Shown here: one piece after another, positions 9,035-18,010 of the stretch | How the letters are laid out: each line of letters starts with the position of its first letter | How positions within the stretch are numbered: the first letter of the stretch is position 1 | Source: CBDFKB01 sp965248715 | GTDB taxonomy: Bacteria; Pseudomonadota; Alphaproteobacteria; Rhizobiales; Rhizobiaceae | Length of the DNA: 64,000 nt | NCBI GenBank assembly: GCA_965248715.1 | Contig: CBDFKB010000005.1 | Location: forward strand, 186,001-250,000 | Reading direction: 5' to 3' | Program-made: the position numbers and the translations under genes | The notes under the pieces: model-generated | The model's input: only the letters and a program-made list of their open reading frames with translations | Databases searched by the model: none | Told to the model about the DNA's origin: nothing

Positions 9035-10030
9035 CTATACGCCGTTGACGAACGCCATGTCGGCCGGTTCCAGCGGCGTGTCGCGCAATTCCCGACCAAC
9101 TGGAAATTCTTCATTCTCAACCGCCGTGATCGCCAGTTCCACCCAAAGATCATAGCGAGCACGAAACGCCTCAATGATTTGGCCTACCAGCACTTCGGGC
9201 GCCGACGCGCCGGCCGATAGGCCAACCGTTCCTACCCCGTGAAATTGATCCCAAGGGATTTCTTCGGGCCCCAGTACCAGCATCGCTTGGCGCGCACCGG
9301 CCTTTCGCGCTACTTCGACCAGGCGACGTGAATTCGACGAATTGGGCGCGCCAACGATCAGGAAATGGCCGGCGTCGGCGGCCGCCGCCTTTACCGCTTC
9401 CTGGCGGTTGGTGGTGGCGTAGCAAATCGACGCCGCCGCCGGCGCGTGCAGGCTGGGAAATCGGGTTTGCAGGCGCTCAAGGATCGCCGCTGTATCGTCC
9501 ACCGAAAGCGTAGTCTGGGTGACATAACCAAGCTGGTCGGGGTCTGTGACCGCCAGGTTCTTTGCGTCCTCGACGGTTTCTACCAGGGTAACCGCACCTT
9601 CCGGCAATTGGCCCATGGTGCCAATTACTTCCGGGTGGCCGGCATGGCCGATCAGCAGCACATGGCGGGCAAGGCGAACATGGCGCATCGCCTGTTTGTG
9701 GACTTTGGAGACCAGCGGGCAAGTGGCATCGATGTAAAACAGATGACGCTCAGTTGCAGCAAGCGGCACCGATTTTGGCACGCCGTGGGCCGAGAAGATG
9801 ACCGGTTGCGCGGTCTGCGGAATTTCATCCAGTTCCTCAACGAATACCGCACCGCGATTGGCAAGCCCCTCGACCACATAGCGATTGTGCACGATCTCAT
9901 GGCGCACATAGACCGGCGACCCGTATTTTTTGAGCGCCAAAATCACGATCTGGATAGCCCGATCAACCCCGGCACAAAAACCGCGCGGGCCGCAAAGAAC
10001 GAGCTTCATCTTAGCTTTGGCGTCAGACAT
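9035..10030 (-). CDS. ispH: 4-hydroxy-3-methylbut-2-enyl diphosphate reductase
   Basis: A 331-residue IspH (LytB), the last enzyme of the MEP isoprenoid pathway, which makes IPP and DMAPP. The three cysteines that hold the Fe-S cluster are in GPRGFCAGVDRA (C19), ATCPLVSKVH (about 110) and SICYATTNRQEAV (about 200). The active-site APNSSNSRRLVE segment is also present. dxs, the first enzyme of the same pathway, is at 29736. The gene heads the ispH-thrB-rnhA operon, and a 320-bp repeat element lies 30 bases before its start codon and may carry its promoter. Confidence 0.97.
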   Translation of the reverse strand: MSDAKAKMKLVLCGPRGFCAGVDRAIQIVILALKKYGSPVYVRHEIVHNRYVVEGLANRGAVFVEELDEIPQTAQPVIFSAHGVPKSVPLAATERHLFYIDATCPLVSKVHKQAMRHVRLARHVLLIGHAGHPEVIGTMGQLPEGAVTLVETVEDAKNLAVTDPDQLGYVTQTTLSVDDTAAILERLQTRFPSLHAPAAASICYATTNRQEAVKAAAADAGHFLIVGAPNSSNSRRLVEVARKAGARQAMLVLGPEEIPWDQFHGVGTVGLSAGASAPEVLVGQIIEAFRARYDLWVELAITAVENEEFPVGRELRDTPLEPADMAFVNGV

Positions 10031-10057
10031 GGTGTCCAGGCTGGGTCTATTTGACAG

Positions 10058-10066
10058 GTTATACCA
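10058..10066 (-). promoter_or_regulatory. candidate extended -10 promoter of ispH at the edge of a repeat element
   Basis: Read on the minus strand, the outer end of the repeat plus three flanking bases gives TGGTATAAC, which matches an extended -10 box (TGnTATAAT) except at the last base. The predicted start site would be about 20 bases before the ispH ATG. There is no good -35 box at 16-18 bases, as is usual for extended -10 promoters. The same junction recurs upstream of lptM. This is a prediction only. Confidence 0.4.
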
Positions 10067-10380
10067 AGGAAATTTAATATTGACCGATTTGACCGCTGCG
10101 ATTTTGTTTGCTGACTAGGCGGAAACCGTGCCGTGGTGCCAACCCACCACAAGCGGGCTCTAACGACGTCAGCGAACAAAATCGCGCGGCCAAATAGCGC
10201 CGATTTTTCAACCCAATGCAACATCTCGTGGTGGAGCAAACCGGCCCACCGGACGTCGTTGCGAAACTTGCCCGATACCGCGGCCCAACACTTTGGCATC
10301 GCGCTACGCTACGCTTCGCTTCTTGCCGAATGAACCGGTTTGCATCCATCAAATAGGTCAATATTAAGTTCCCTTGGTAT
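10061..10380 (+). repeat. ATACC-family terminal-inverted-repeat element, copy A (320 bp)
   Basis: The ends form a 25-bp inverted repeat beginning ATACCAAGG, with 23 of 25 positions matching. Two internal stems are visible: GATTTTGTTTGCTGAC (10100-10115) with GTCAGCGAACAAAATC (10168-10183), and GCAAACCGG (10236-10244) with CCGGTTTGC (10335-10343). A small hairpin GTGGTG...CACCAC sits inside the first stem. No reading frame in it resembles a protein. It fills the gap between ispH and the SURF1 gene and is flanked by TTA on both sides when the element is taken from TACC to GGTA. Copies B and C are homologous over their whole length. Confidence 0.9.
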
Positions 10381-10432
10381 TATTTGGTGAAACGGTTTTA
10401 ACAGCCGGTTTGAAACCCGATGGCGCGGCAAG

Positions 10433-11185
10433 TCAAGTCGTGTCTTGGTAACGCTCGAAGGAGCGCGCTTTCCACAAGGTGCGCAAAAACGCCACGCCGA
10501 CCACGATCAGTGCCGCGCAAAGCCCGAACCAGGTGATAACATATTGCAAATGATTGTTGGAAAACGTCAACCGGGTAACCCCGCCAACCGGACCGCCGTC
10601 AATGCTTGTTTCGGCTGCCGCGTCGATGAAATAGGCCGGCACGTTCACACTCTCAGAGATTTCCGCATTGGCTACCATATCGGCCAGGCCACGCCAGTAG
10701 AAGACATTCTTTTCTGGGTCATTTTGCGCAACGAACCGGTTCGGCTTGGCGTTCGGCGCAACGCGGACCAGTCCGGTAAGTGTGACCTGGTCTGCAACTT
10801 GTCCCCGCCGGCGGGTTGACGGATCCTTTTGATGGACGGGGACAAATCCGCGATTGACGAACAGTACCCGATGGTCAGCAAGGATCATCGGCGTATAGAC
10901 ATGCCAACCCGGCCGGCTGTTTCCGATCGCATAATAATACTGCTCGTGATGGTGATCGAAAATTCCGCTGACCCGCACCGGCAAATATTCCGGGTCTTGA
11001 CCGTTAACGAGCATCCCATCGATTTGCGTCAAACCAACCGGCGGCGCCATGGAGCGGGTGGTCACCCGTTCGATCAAGGCGTTCTTCCAGGCCAAACGCT
11101 GAAGTTGCCATATGCCAAGGCCGGCCAGCGTGATCGAACCGAGCACGATTGCCATGACGACAATACTAATCTTGGTCATTTTCAT
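10433..11185 (-). CDS. SURF1 family cytochrome oxidase biogenesis protein
   Basis: A protein of about 250 residues with the SURF1 layout: an N-terminal membrane helix (ISIVVMAIVLGSITLAGLGIW followed by QLQRLAWKNALI), a periplasmic domain with the PVGLTQ and YTPMILADHRVLFVNRGFVP segments, and a C-terminal membrane helix near HLQYVITWFGLCAALIVV. SURF1 assists heme a insertion into subunit I of cytochrome oxidase. It is the last gene of the oxidase cluster and overlaps the DUF983 gene by about 20 bases. The start was placed at ATG 11185; ATG 11179 is equally possible. A longer frame to 11209 lies inside DUF983. Confidence 0.92.
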   Translation of the reverse strand: MKMTKISIVVMAIVLGSITLAGLGIWQLQRLAWKNALIERVTTRSMAPPVGLTQIDGMLVNGQDPEYLPVRVSGIFDHHHEQYYYAIGNSRPGWHVYTPMILADHRVLFVNRGFVPVHQKDPSTRRRGQVADQVTLTGLVRVAPNAKPNRFVAQNDPEKNVFYWRGLADMVANAEISESVNVPAYFIDAAAETSIDGGPVGGVTRLTFSNNHLQYVITWFGLCAALIVVGVAFLRTLWKARSFERYQDTT

Positions 11186-11564
11186 CCATGCGCTGCCCCT
11201 CGCCGGCATGGGTGCGATATTGCAGCGCGATCATCACCCCCTTCATCACCCGCAACATCCAAATTCCGGTAATGGTGATGAACGGAACCCACAACAGCGC
11301 GTGGAGCCACATCGGTGGGTCAAATACGCTTTCAACGATCATTGCCAATGCAACGACGAGGAAACCGAGCAGCATGATTACGAACACTGCTGGGCCATCT
11401 CCGGCATCGATGAATGAATAGTCCAGGCCGCAGGCTGTGCAATGCGAAACCGGGGTCAACAGGCCCGCAAACATCCGCCCTTGGCCGCAGCGCGGACAAA
11501 CCGCTTTGGATCCGGCCGCCATGGGCTTGATCGGCGGAAAAAGCGCCTTGTCATCGCGGTTCAT
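11166..11564 (-). CDS. DUF983 family membrane protein
   Basis: A 132-residue protein with a zinc-ribbon-like N-terminus (CPRCGQGRMFAGLL and HCTACGL, two CxxC pairs) followed by two membrane helices (VFVIMLLGFLVVALAMIVES and LLWVPFITITGIWML). This is the DUF983 family, which is regularly found between ctaE and the SURF1 gene in alphaproteobacteria. Its function is not established; the context points to oxidase assembly. It overlaps the SURF1 gene. Confidence 0.92.
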   Translation of the reverse strand: MNRDDKALFPPIKPMAAGSKAVCPRCGQGRMFAGLLTPVSHCTACGLDYSFIDAGDGPAVFVIMLLGFLVVALAMIVESVFDPPMWLHALLWVPFITITGIWMLRVMKGVMIALQYRTHAGEGQRMDENDQD

Positions 11565-11671
11565 GAAACAGACTTTCCGTTATACGGCGCTGGCAGCGCG
11601 GCATAATCCGTGTTCCACCACGCGCAGGCGCCGCAGTTTGGTGCCGCGCCGCGTATGTTCGCGTCTTGGCG

Positions 11672-12547
11672 TCAATGTGCGATCTGTGCCCCAGAAGAGG
11701 CCCACACATAGACCGCAAAGAACAAGAACAGCCACACCACATCAACAAAGTGCCAGTACCAGGCGGCAGCTTCGAAGCCAAAATGTTGCTCGGGACGAAA
11801 ATGTCCGGCCATCGCCCTTAGCAGGCACACGGTCAAGAAAATCGTGCCGATCAACACATGGAAGCCATGGAAACCGGTGGCCATGAAGAAGGTCGCACCA
11901 TAGATCGATTCAGAGAACTGGAACGGCGCATGGGCGTACTCATAAGCTTGCACGGTGGAAAACAAAATGCCGAGCGCCACAGTGACCGCCAGCATGAATT
12001 TCAGCATGCCGCGTTCGTTGTGGATCAAGGAATGGTGTGCCCAGGTAACCGTGGTGCCGGAAAGCAGCAAAATGACGGTGTTGAACAAGGGCAAATGCAG
12101 CGGGTCGAGCACCTGGATGCCCTGCGGCGGCCAAAGCCCACCGGTAAATTCAACCCGGCCGAATTGCGCCACTTCACCAGCATAAAGACTGGCATCGAAA
12201 AATGCCCAGAACCAGGCGACGAAGAACATCACCTCCGAGGCGATGAACAAAATCATGCCGTAACGAAGGTGCAGCGATACCACACGGGTATGGTGGCCCT
12301 GGTGGCTTTCCTTGATCGTGTCGGTCCACCACGCGATCATGGTGTAAAATACGATCAACATGCCGATCACGAACACATACGGATTGGCAAAATCGGCGCC
12401 AGCGATAGTAAAAGATTCGCCAGACAGCCAGCGCATGAGCGCTATTCCGCCAAGCGTGGTGGTCAATGCGCCGATGCCGCCAATTAATGGCCACGGGCTC
12501 GGATCCAGAATGTGATAGTCATGGTTCTTTGCGTGAGCGTCCGCCAT
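11672..12547 (-). CDS. ctaE: cytochrome c oxidase subunit III
   Basis: A 291-residue membrane protein with seven predicted helices and the standard start HDYHILDPSPWPLIGGIGAL. Conserved family segments include GFHGFHVLIGTIFL and FGFEAAAWYWHFVDVVWLFLF at the end. Subunit III stabilises the oxidase core and binds lipid in aa3-type enzymes. It is 63 bases downstream of ctaG. The 107 bases after it, before the DUF983 gene, hold no gene that I can see. Confidence 0.97.
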   Translation of the reverse strand: MADAHAKNHDYHILDPSPWPLIGGIGALTTTLGGIALMRWLSGESFTIAGADFANPYVFVIGMLIVFYTMIAWWTDTIKESHQGHHTRVVSLHLRYGMILFIASEVMFFVAWFWAFFDASLYAGEVAQFGRVEFTGGLWPPQGIQVLDPLHLPLFNTVILLLSGTTVTWAHHSLIHNERGMLKFMLAVTVALGILFSTVQAYEYAHAPFQFSESIYGATFFMATGFHGFHVLIGTIFLTVCLLRAMAGHFRPEQHFGFEAAAWYWHFVDVVWLFLFFAVYVWASSGAQIAH

Positions 12548-12610
12548 GTTCGCGTTCCTTAGTTCGGTGGCGCCAACCGGTCAGTCGTCCGGCCAACACA
12601 CTAGCGTCTA

Positions 12611-13246
12611 TTACAATTGATTATCCTCGTTCGATATCGCGCCGGCGCTTTCGAGCACGGTGCTGACATCGACTTTTTCCGTCTCCACCTCAAACATTGA
12701 ATAAGAAAGCGTGATCGCGCTTAGTTCGCCGATATCTGGATCGTCGGCCAGTTCCGGGTCAACAAAAAATACCACCGGCATGTTGAGCGTCTGCCCCGGT
12801 TCAAGGGTGGTTTCGGTAAAGCAGAAACACTCGATCTTGTTGAAATAAGCGCCTGCCTGCAACGGTGTCACGTTGAAGGTCGCCGATGCGGTCACCTTAA
12901 CCTTGGACCGGTTGACCGCGCGGTAGTCGATCTTGATTTTTTTGCCAAGTGCGACGGTGACTTGCCGTTTGACCGGCTGGAAATCCCAAGCCAATCCGCC
13001 GGTGACATTGGCATCAAAGCGCACCGCGATCGGTCGCCCGGTCGCACTCAAAGGCGCTTGTTCGGCGCGCTGTACGGTGCCGGCGAAGCCAGTAACCTGG
13101 CAAAATAACGCGTAGAGAGGAACCGAAGCATAGGCAAGCCCACCCATCATCGCCACCGCCATCACACAAGCCAGCGCTACCGGTAAATTGTTGCCGTTAT
13201 TTGTGCGCCCCGAGCCGGGAACAAGGGTGTTTTCGTTTTCAACCAT
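12611..13246 (-). CDS. ctaG: cytochrome c oxidase assembly protein CtaG (Cox11)
   Basis: A 211-residue copper chaperone with a single N-terminal membrane helix (LPVALACVMAVAMMGGLAYA) and a periplasmic domain containing the copper-binding IECFCF motif. Cox11 proteins deliver copper to the CuB site of subunit I. The start codon ATG (13244-13246) shares one base with the stop of the small gene before it (TGATG), which indicates translational coupling. A GTG directly upstream (13247-13249) is in frame but less likely. The order ctaB, small gene, ctaG, ctaE is typical of alphaproteobacteria. Confidence 0.95.
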   Translation of the reverse strand: MVENENTLVPGSGRTNNGNNLPVALACVMAVAMMGGLAYASVPLYALFCQVTGFAGTVQRAEQAPLSATGRPIAVRFDANVTGGLAWDFQPVKRQVTVALGKKIKIDYRAVNRSKVKVTASATFNVTPLQAGAYFNKIECFCFTETTLEPGQTLNMPVVFFVDPELADDPDIGELSAITLSYSMFEVETEKVDVSTVLESAGAISNEDNQL

Positions 13247-13419
13247 CACAACGGCCTGTCCATGAGCTGCGCTCCGAATTTGGCCCAGGTGGCAACGTAG
13301 AATGTCACCACCAATACACCGAGCACCAGGCCAATGGCGATGTTGCGGGCACGACGGGCCTTTTCCTGCTGTTCGGTAAGCTTGATGCCGTCGTCATTGG
13401 GGTTTTCTTCGGGCTCCAT
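13246..13419 (-). CDS. small membrane protein of the cytochrome oxidase cluster (CoxF-like)
   Basis: A 57-residue protein with an acidic, charged N-terminus (MEPEENPNDDGIKLTEQQEK) and one membrane helix (IAIGLVLGVLVVTFYVATW). Its position between ctaB and ctaG, its size and its layout match the small CoxF-like proteins of alphaproteobacterial oxidase operons, whose role is unknown. Start ATG 13419 lies one base after the ctaB stop; its TGA overlaps the ctaG ATG. A longer frame runs back into ctaB but has no family features there. Confidence 0.85.
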   Translation of the reverse strand: MEPEENPNDDGIKLTEQQEKARRARNIAIGLVLGVLVVTFYVATWAKFGAQLMDRPL

Positions 13420-13420
13420 G

Positions 13421-14350
13421 TCAGGCGACCCATGAAGCCAGCACGGTTTGCGCCAACAACACGGCATAAAGCGCAAACAGATAAATGATGGAATATCCAA
13501 ACAGCCGTTTGGCGCTGCGGAAATTATTGGCATTGTCACGGTCACCATAAAGGTGGGCGGCCAGCCAAATAAAGCCGATCCCGCCGGCGACGGCGGTCAC
13601 GCCATAAATATTGCCGGCAAATCCGAACCACCAGGGCATAACACCAACAACCGCCAGAACCAGCGAATAAGCTAGGATCTGGGTTTTTGTTGTTGCCTCA
13701 CCATGGGTATTGGGCATCATCGGCACCTTGGCCCGGTCGTAGTCATCAGACCTAAACAGGGCCAGCGCCCAAAAATGCGGCGGGGTCCACAAAAATATGA
13801 TGGCAAACAACATCACGCTCTCGAGCGAAATCGTATTGGCTGCTGCGGCCCAGCCGATCACCGGCGGCAGCGCGCCAGCAACACCGCCAATGACAATGTT
13901 CTGCGGCGTCCAGCGCTTGAGCCAGGCGGTATAAATTACCACGTAAAAGAAGATCGTGAACGCCAGCAGGCTCGCTGCCAGCCAGTTGGCCAGCAGCCCC
14001 AAAGTCATCACACTCATGAAGGTCAATACCAACCCAAAGCTCAACGCTTCGTGGGCTGAGACCCGGCCAGAAGGAATGGGTCGCCTTGCGGTGCGCTGCA
14101 TGACCGCGTCGATATCGCGGTCATACCACATGTTAAGGGCGCCAGATGCACCGGCACCAACCGCGATGCACATAATCGCGATCGCGCCCAGTATCGGATC
14201 AATCGGACCCGGCGCCAGAACCATGCCAACAAATGCTGTGAAGACCACAAGCGACATCACCCGCGGCTTCATCAATTCGATAAAGTCGCCCGGCATTGCC
14301 AGGGAAATATAAGTTTCCGATCCGAGCCTGTTGTCTTCAACCAGCGACAT
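13421..14350 (-). CDS. ctaB: protoheme IX farnesyltransferase
   Basis: A 309-residue UbiA-superfamily membrane enzyme that converts heme b to heme o by adding a farnesyl group, the first step to heme a for the oxidase. The prenyl-diphosphate site is visible as NMWYDRDIDAVMQRTARRPI, and the second conserved loop as DDYDRAKVPMMP. About nine membrane helices are predicted. It lies 39 bases after ctaD on the same strand and is followed one base later by the small CoxF-like gene. Confidence 0.97.
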   Translation of the reverse strand: MSLVEDNRLGSETYISLAMPGDFIELMKPRVMSLVVFTAFVGMVLAPGPIDPILGAIAIMCIAVGAGASGALNMWYDRDIDAVMQRTARRPIPSGRVSAHEALSFGLVLTFMSVMTLGLLANWLAASLLAFTIFFYVVIYTAWLKRWTPQNIVIGGVAGALPPVIGWAAAANTISLESVMLFAIIFLWTPPHFWALALFRSDDYDRAKVPMMPNTHGEATTKTQILAYSLVLAVVGVMPWWFGFAGNIYGVTAVAGGIGFIWLAAHLYGDRDNANNFRSAKRLFGYSIIYLFALYAVLLAQTVLASWVA

Positions 14351-14389
14351 TGGCGATACCGTTTCTCTTTCCTGTGCGGTTGGCGTCGA

Positions 14390-15991
14390 TCATTTGATGC
14401 GCGGCAGGGTTTCCCAGATGTGGTGCGGCGGTGGCGACGGCAACTGCCATTCAAGCGTGGTCGCACCTTCGCCCCATGGATTGTTTCCAGCAACCCGTTT
14501 CTTTTGATAGGCCTCCAGAATGCAATACAGGAACACCAGTACGCCTAAGCCGGAAAGATAAGAGCCCCACGATGAGACCGCATTCCAGCCGGCAAAGGCG
14601 TCCGGGTAGTCCACATAACGCCGTGGCATACCGGCCAACCCCAGAAAATGCTGCGGTAAGAACACGAAATTGACGCCGATAAATGTCATCCAGAAATGGA
14701 TCTTGGCCAGTATCGAATTATACATGTAGCCGGTCATTTTCGGGAACCAGTAATACCAGCCGGCGAAGATCGCGAACACCGCACCAACCGACAGCACATA
14801 ATGGAAATGGGCGACCACATAATAAGTATCGTGGAATGCACGGTCGAGGCCGGCATTAGCCAATTGAACCCCGGTAACTCCGCCAACGGTGAACAAGAAG
14901 ATGAAGCCAAGCGCCCATATCATCGGTGTGCGGAAGGTAATCGAACCGCCCCACATGGTGGCGATCCAGGAGAAGATTTTCACCCCGGTTGGTACCGCGA
15001 TGACCATGGTGGCGGCAACGAAATAGGCCTGGGTACCTTGCGACATGCCAACGGTATACATGTGGTGCGCCCACACGATGAAGCCGACGGCACCGATTGC
15101 GATCATGGCCAGCGCCATGCCCATATAGCCGAAGATCGGTTTGCGCGAGAAGGTCGAAACAATATGGCTGATGATGCCAAATCCGGGCAGGATCAGGATA
15201 TAGACCTCGGGATGGCCGAAGAACCAGAACAAATGCTGGAACAGTAGTGGGTCGCCGCCGCCTTCGGGGGTAAAGAAGGTGGTATCGAAATTACGGTCGG
15301 TCAGCAGCATGGTAATCGCGCCCGCCAACACCGGCAGCGACAACACCAACAAGAACGCGGTGACCAGGATCGACCAGGCAAATAGCGGCATCTTAAACAT
15401 GGTCATGCCCGGCGCGCGCATGTTGAAGATCGTGGTGATGAAATTGATCGCGCCGAGAATCGATGAAGCACCCGCCAAGTGCAGGGACAAAATCGCCAGG
15501 TCCATCGCCGGCCCTGGCATGTTGCCGGAAGCCGAACAGGGCGGATAAACCGTCCAGCCGCAACCAACCCCTAAGCCGCCTGCCGGCCCTTCCACGAACA
15601 TCGACAATACCAGCAGGATCAGCGCTGGCGGCAGCAGCCAGAACGAAATGTTGTTCATGCGCGGGAACGCCATGTCCGGCGCGCCGATCATCATCGGCAC
15701 CATCCAGTTGGCAAATCCACCGATTAATGCCGGCATGACCATGAAGAAGATCATCAGCAATCCGTGCGCGGTGGTGAAAACGTTGAAGGTATGCGGATTG
15801 GAAAAAATCTGCATGCCCGGTTCATGCAATTCCATGCGCATCATGATCGACAGAAAACCACCGACAATGCCGGAAACGATCGCGAACAACAGATACAGTG
15901 TCCCGATGTCCTTGTGGTTGGTCGAATAAAACCAACGCTTGAAAAAGCCTGGCATGTGATCATGACCACCGTAGGCGGAGGTAGCTGCCAT
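14390..15991 (-). CDS. ctaD: cytochrome c oxidase subunit I
   Basis: A 533-residue heme-copper oxidase subunit with twelve predicted membrane helices. The CuB/His-Tyr region is visible as WFFGHPEVYILILPGFGIISH, the HHMYTVGMSQ segment follows, and the late heme ligands are in AHFHYVLSVGAVFAIFAGWYYW. The glutamate in GHPEVYI places it in the A-type (aa3) group. It is the catalytic subunit that reduces oxygen. The gene lies 42 bases downstream of ctaC. Confidence 0.98.
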   Translation of the reverse strand: MAATSAYGGHDHMPGFFKRWFYSTNHKDIGTLYLLFAIVSGIVGGFLSIMMRMELHEPGMQIFSNPHTFNVFTTAHGLLMIFFMVMPALIGGFANWMVPMMIGAPDMAFPRMNNISFWLLPPALILLVLSMFVEGPAGGLGVGCGWTVYPPCSASGNMPGPAMDLAILSLHLAGASSILGAINFITTIFNMRAPGMTMFKMPLFAWSILVTAFLLVLSLPVLAGAITMLLTDRNFDTTFFTPEGGGDPLLFQHLFWFFGHPEVYILILPGFGIISHIVSTFSRKPIFGYMGMALAMIAIGAVGFIVWAHHMYTVGMSQGTQAYFVAATMVIAVPTGVKIFSWIATMWGGSITFRTPMIWALGFIFLFTVGGVTGVQLANAGLDRAFHDTYYVVAHFHYVLSVGAVFAIFAGWYYWFPKMTGYMYNSILAKIHFWMTFIGVNFVFLPQHFLGLAGMPRRYVDYPDAFAGWNAVSSWGSYLSGLGVLVFLYCILEAYQKKRVAGNNPWGEGATTLEWQLPSPPPHHIWETLPRIK

Positions 15992-16033
15992 TTTGATGCG
16001 CTCCTTGGAGAATTTTCCTAACCGGGTAACAGC

Positions 16034-16909
16034 CTATTTGCTTGCGACTGATATTTCTGAATTACGGTTTTCGATCGCGGCTACCAGCGCCTGGTTGGCG
16101 GCGCCCAAATTTTCAGCAGCCGCTGATCGCCACGCCGCGTAGTCTGCTTTCGAAACGGCGCGCACAGCGATCGGCATGAAGGAATGATCTTTGCCACACA
16201 ATTCCGAACACTGGCCATAGTAGAGACCTTCACGTTCGACCGCGAACCAGGTTTCGTTCATGCGCAACGGCACCGCGTCGATTTTCACGCCAAATGATGG
16301 CACGGCAAAGGAGTGGATAACGTCTTCGGCCGTTACCAAAACCCGCACGATCGTGTCGACTGGCACCACCAGTTCATTGTCGACGGCGAGCAATCTGGGA
16401 TATTTGCCGAGGTCGGTTTTGCCGCTTTCTTGGCGCTCGCTGTCGTCTCGCAACATGATCGAATCAAACGATAATTCGCCCTCGTCCTGATATTCGTAGC
16501 CCCAGTACCACTGATAACCCACCGCCTTGACGGTCAGCTCGGGCTCCTTAGGTGGGTTGAGTTGGCGGTCGAGAAGGTCGAAGGAAGGCACCGCGATCAC
16601 GATCAAGATGATGATCGGAATAACGGTCCAGGCGACTTCCACCAAACTGTTGTGGGTAGTGCGAGATGGTTCCGGATTGGCCTTGGCGCTAAACTTGATC
16701 ATGACGTAAAGCAACAGCGCCATCACGAAAACCGTGATTACGGCAATGATCAAAAAGGTCAGGGTACCAAACGAAACAATCCGGTGCATGATGTCGGTCG
16801 AGGCCGGCTGAAACCAGACCTGCCATTCCACCGGTTGCGCGGCACGGGCACCCGCAGCGCTTGCTGCAAGAACGCCCACAAAAGTGACAATCCTAGTGAT
16901 TAGTCTCAT
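16034..16909 (-). CDS. ctaC: cytochrome c oxidase subunit II
   Basis: A 291-residue exported subunit: signal peptide (MRLITRIVTFVGVLAASA, cleaved near GARA), two membrane helices, then a CuA cupredoxin domain. The CuA ligands are in YYGQCSELCGKDHSFMP, with the earlier histidine in DVIHSFAVPSFG, and the electron-entry aromatic segment is GYQWYWGYEYQDEG. It accepts electrons from cytochrome c. The start was set at ATG 16909 because it begins a proper signal peptide and GGGAG lies about ten bases before it; the frame extends further upstream without homology. It heads the oxidase operon. Confidence 0.97.
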   Translation of the reverse strand: MRLITRIVTFVGVLAASAAGARAAQPVEWQVWFQPASTDIMHRIVSFGTLTFLIIAVITVFVMALLLYVMIKFSAKANPEPSRTTHNSLVEVAWTVIPIIILIVIAVPSFDLLDRQLNPPKEPELTVKAVGYQWYWGYEYQDEGELSFDSIMLRDDSERQESGKTDLGKYPRLLAVDNELVVPVDTIVRVLVTAEDVIHSFAVPSFGVKIDAVPLRMNETWFAVEREGLYYGQCSELCGKDHSFMPIAVRAVSKADYAAWRSAAAENLGAANQALVAAIENRNSEISVASK

Positions 16910-17306
16910 CAGGTCTGTTCTCCCTTTGGCGAATTGACGCCACCATTGACGCCACGCAGGTTGATATATGGCGTTAGCATCGAAACCCGTTTGGCATACG
17001 TAGCAGGATCCGATCCTAAATATGCACATTTCCAAACCACAACCCGGTTACAATCGCAATATTGTGAATCGTGGCATTCATGCGGCAAATTTGCGTGCAA
17101 CGGAAGCCACATCGCTTACGACAAACAATCGCCGGATTTTATCGCATGGTCCTACCCCGGTTGAAAACCCGGTCACAAGCGGTATTTGCCATATTGATAC
17201 TGCGTTTACCATTTTGCGTTCAATTCATCGCAATTTGCCATCGATTCCGCAATGGGCCACTAGTCGACAAGCCACGAACCTTACCGCCAGGCAACAGGAA
17301 ATCTAG
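16910..17306. promoter_or_regulatory. divergent intergenic region between ctaC and the ialB-like gene
   Basis: These 397 bases separate two divergent genes and should contain both promoters. I see a short direct repeat TTGACGCCACC at 16934-16956 near ctaC and an AGGA ribosome binding site before 17307. No gene, tRNA or strong promoter pair could be supported. Confidence 0.4.
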
Positions 17307-17816
17307 ATGAAACCCTCGATTCGAACCCTAATGATCGTCGTTAGCGGACTTTTTCTGACGGCGGCGCTTTACCAGATCGCGGCCGCGCAAGGGGTGGTGC
17401 GATCAAACCATGGCGCCTGGTCGATGGTTTGCGACATCCAAGCAGGGGCGTCAAAAGAACAATGTGCGTTGATGCAAAACGTAATCGCCGAGGACCGCGA
17501 AGAAGTCGGGTTGTCGGTAGTGGTGCTGCGCACCGCCGACAACAAGGTTGAAATGCTGCGGGTGCAGGCGCCGCTCGGGGTATTGTTACCCAACGGGCTT
17601 GGGTTGAATGTGGACGGCGAGGATATCGGCCGCGCCTATTTCGTCAAATGTTATTTGGACGGGTGTTATGCAGAGGTGATTTTGGAGGGCGAATTGCTGG
17701 AAACCCTCAAAAAAGGCTCCACCGCGGTCTTTGTGGTTTATCAGACTCCCGAAGAAGGCATCGGTATCCCGGTCGATCTTTCCGGCTTCAGCGACGGTTA
17801 CGCCAAACTGCCTTAG
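17307..17816 (+). CDS. invasion-associated locus B (IalB) family protein
   Basis: A 169-residue exported protein with a signal peptide (SIRTLMIVVSGLFLTAALYQIAAAQ). The mature part has the IalB pattern: an NHGAWSMVCD segment with its cysteine, then CALMQ, a central LGVLLPNGLGLNVDG stretch, and a second cysteine pair in VKCYLDGCYAEV. The family was named for Bartonella invasion but is widespread in free-living alphaproteobacteria, where its function is unclear. The AGGA ribosome binding site lies eight bases before the ATG. Its TAG stop at 17814-17816 forms the edge of an inverted-repeat element. Confidence 0.9.
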   Translation: MKPSIRTLMIVVSGLFLTAALYQIAAAQGVVRSNHGAWSMVCDIQAGASKEQCALMQNVIAEDREEVGLSVVVLRTADNKVEMLRVQAPLGVLLPNGLGLNVDGEDIGRAYFVKCYLDGCYAEVILEGELLETLKKGSTAVFVVYQTPEEGIGIPVDLSGFSDGYAKLP

Positions 17817-17897
17817 GGCCTGTGGACAATTATGGTGTAGTCCCGGTTTGATCAAATTGGGCCACGCCGGCGCCATAACCATAAATGTCCACAGGCA
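17816..17897. repeat. inverted-repeat element GGGCCTGTGGACAATTATGG (about 82 bp)
   Basis: The left arm CCTGTGGACAATTATGG (17819-17835) pairs with the right arm CCATAAATGTCCACAGG (17878-17894) with one mismatch. Single arms of the same sequence occur at 37612-37651 and 59951-59992, both directly attached to a CTAG-bounded repeat. It could fold as a terminator-like hairpin after the IalB gene. Confidence 0.75.
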
Positions 17898-18010
17898 CTC
17901 GAAATGGTAGTTATCCACTGAAAAATATTGAACATTGATCCTCGCGCGCGGCCACCCGCGCTGGTATAGCCTGTCGGCGACGTTTCGCCCGTTCCCACTG
18001 GAGGCTGCTT

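Noticed and set aside
10061..10380. Copy A as a remnant insertion sequence with a 3-bp TTA target duplication
   Set aside because: TTA flanks both sides of copy A, but copies B and C do not have matching flanks, so a duplication is not supported for the family.
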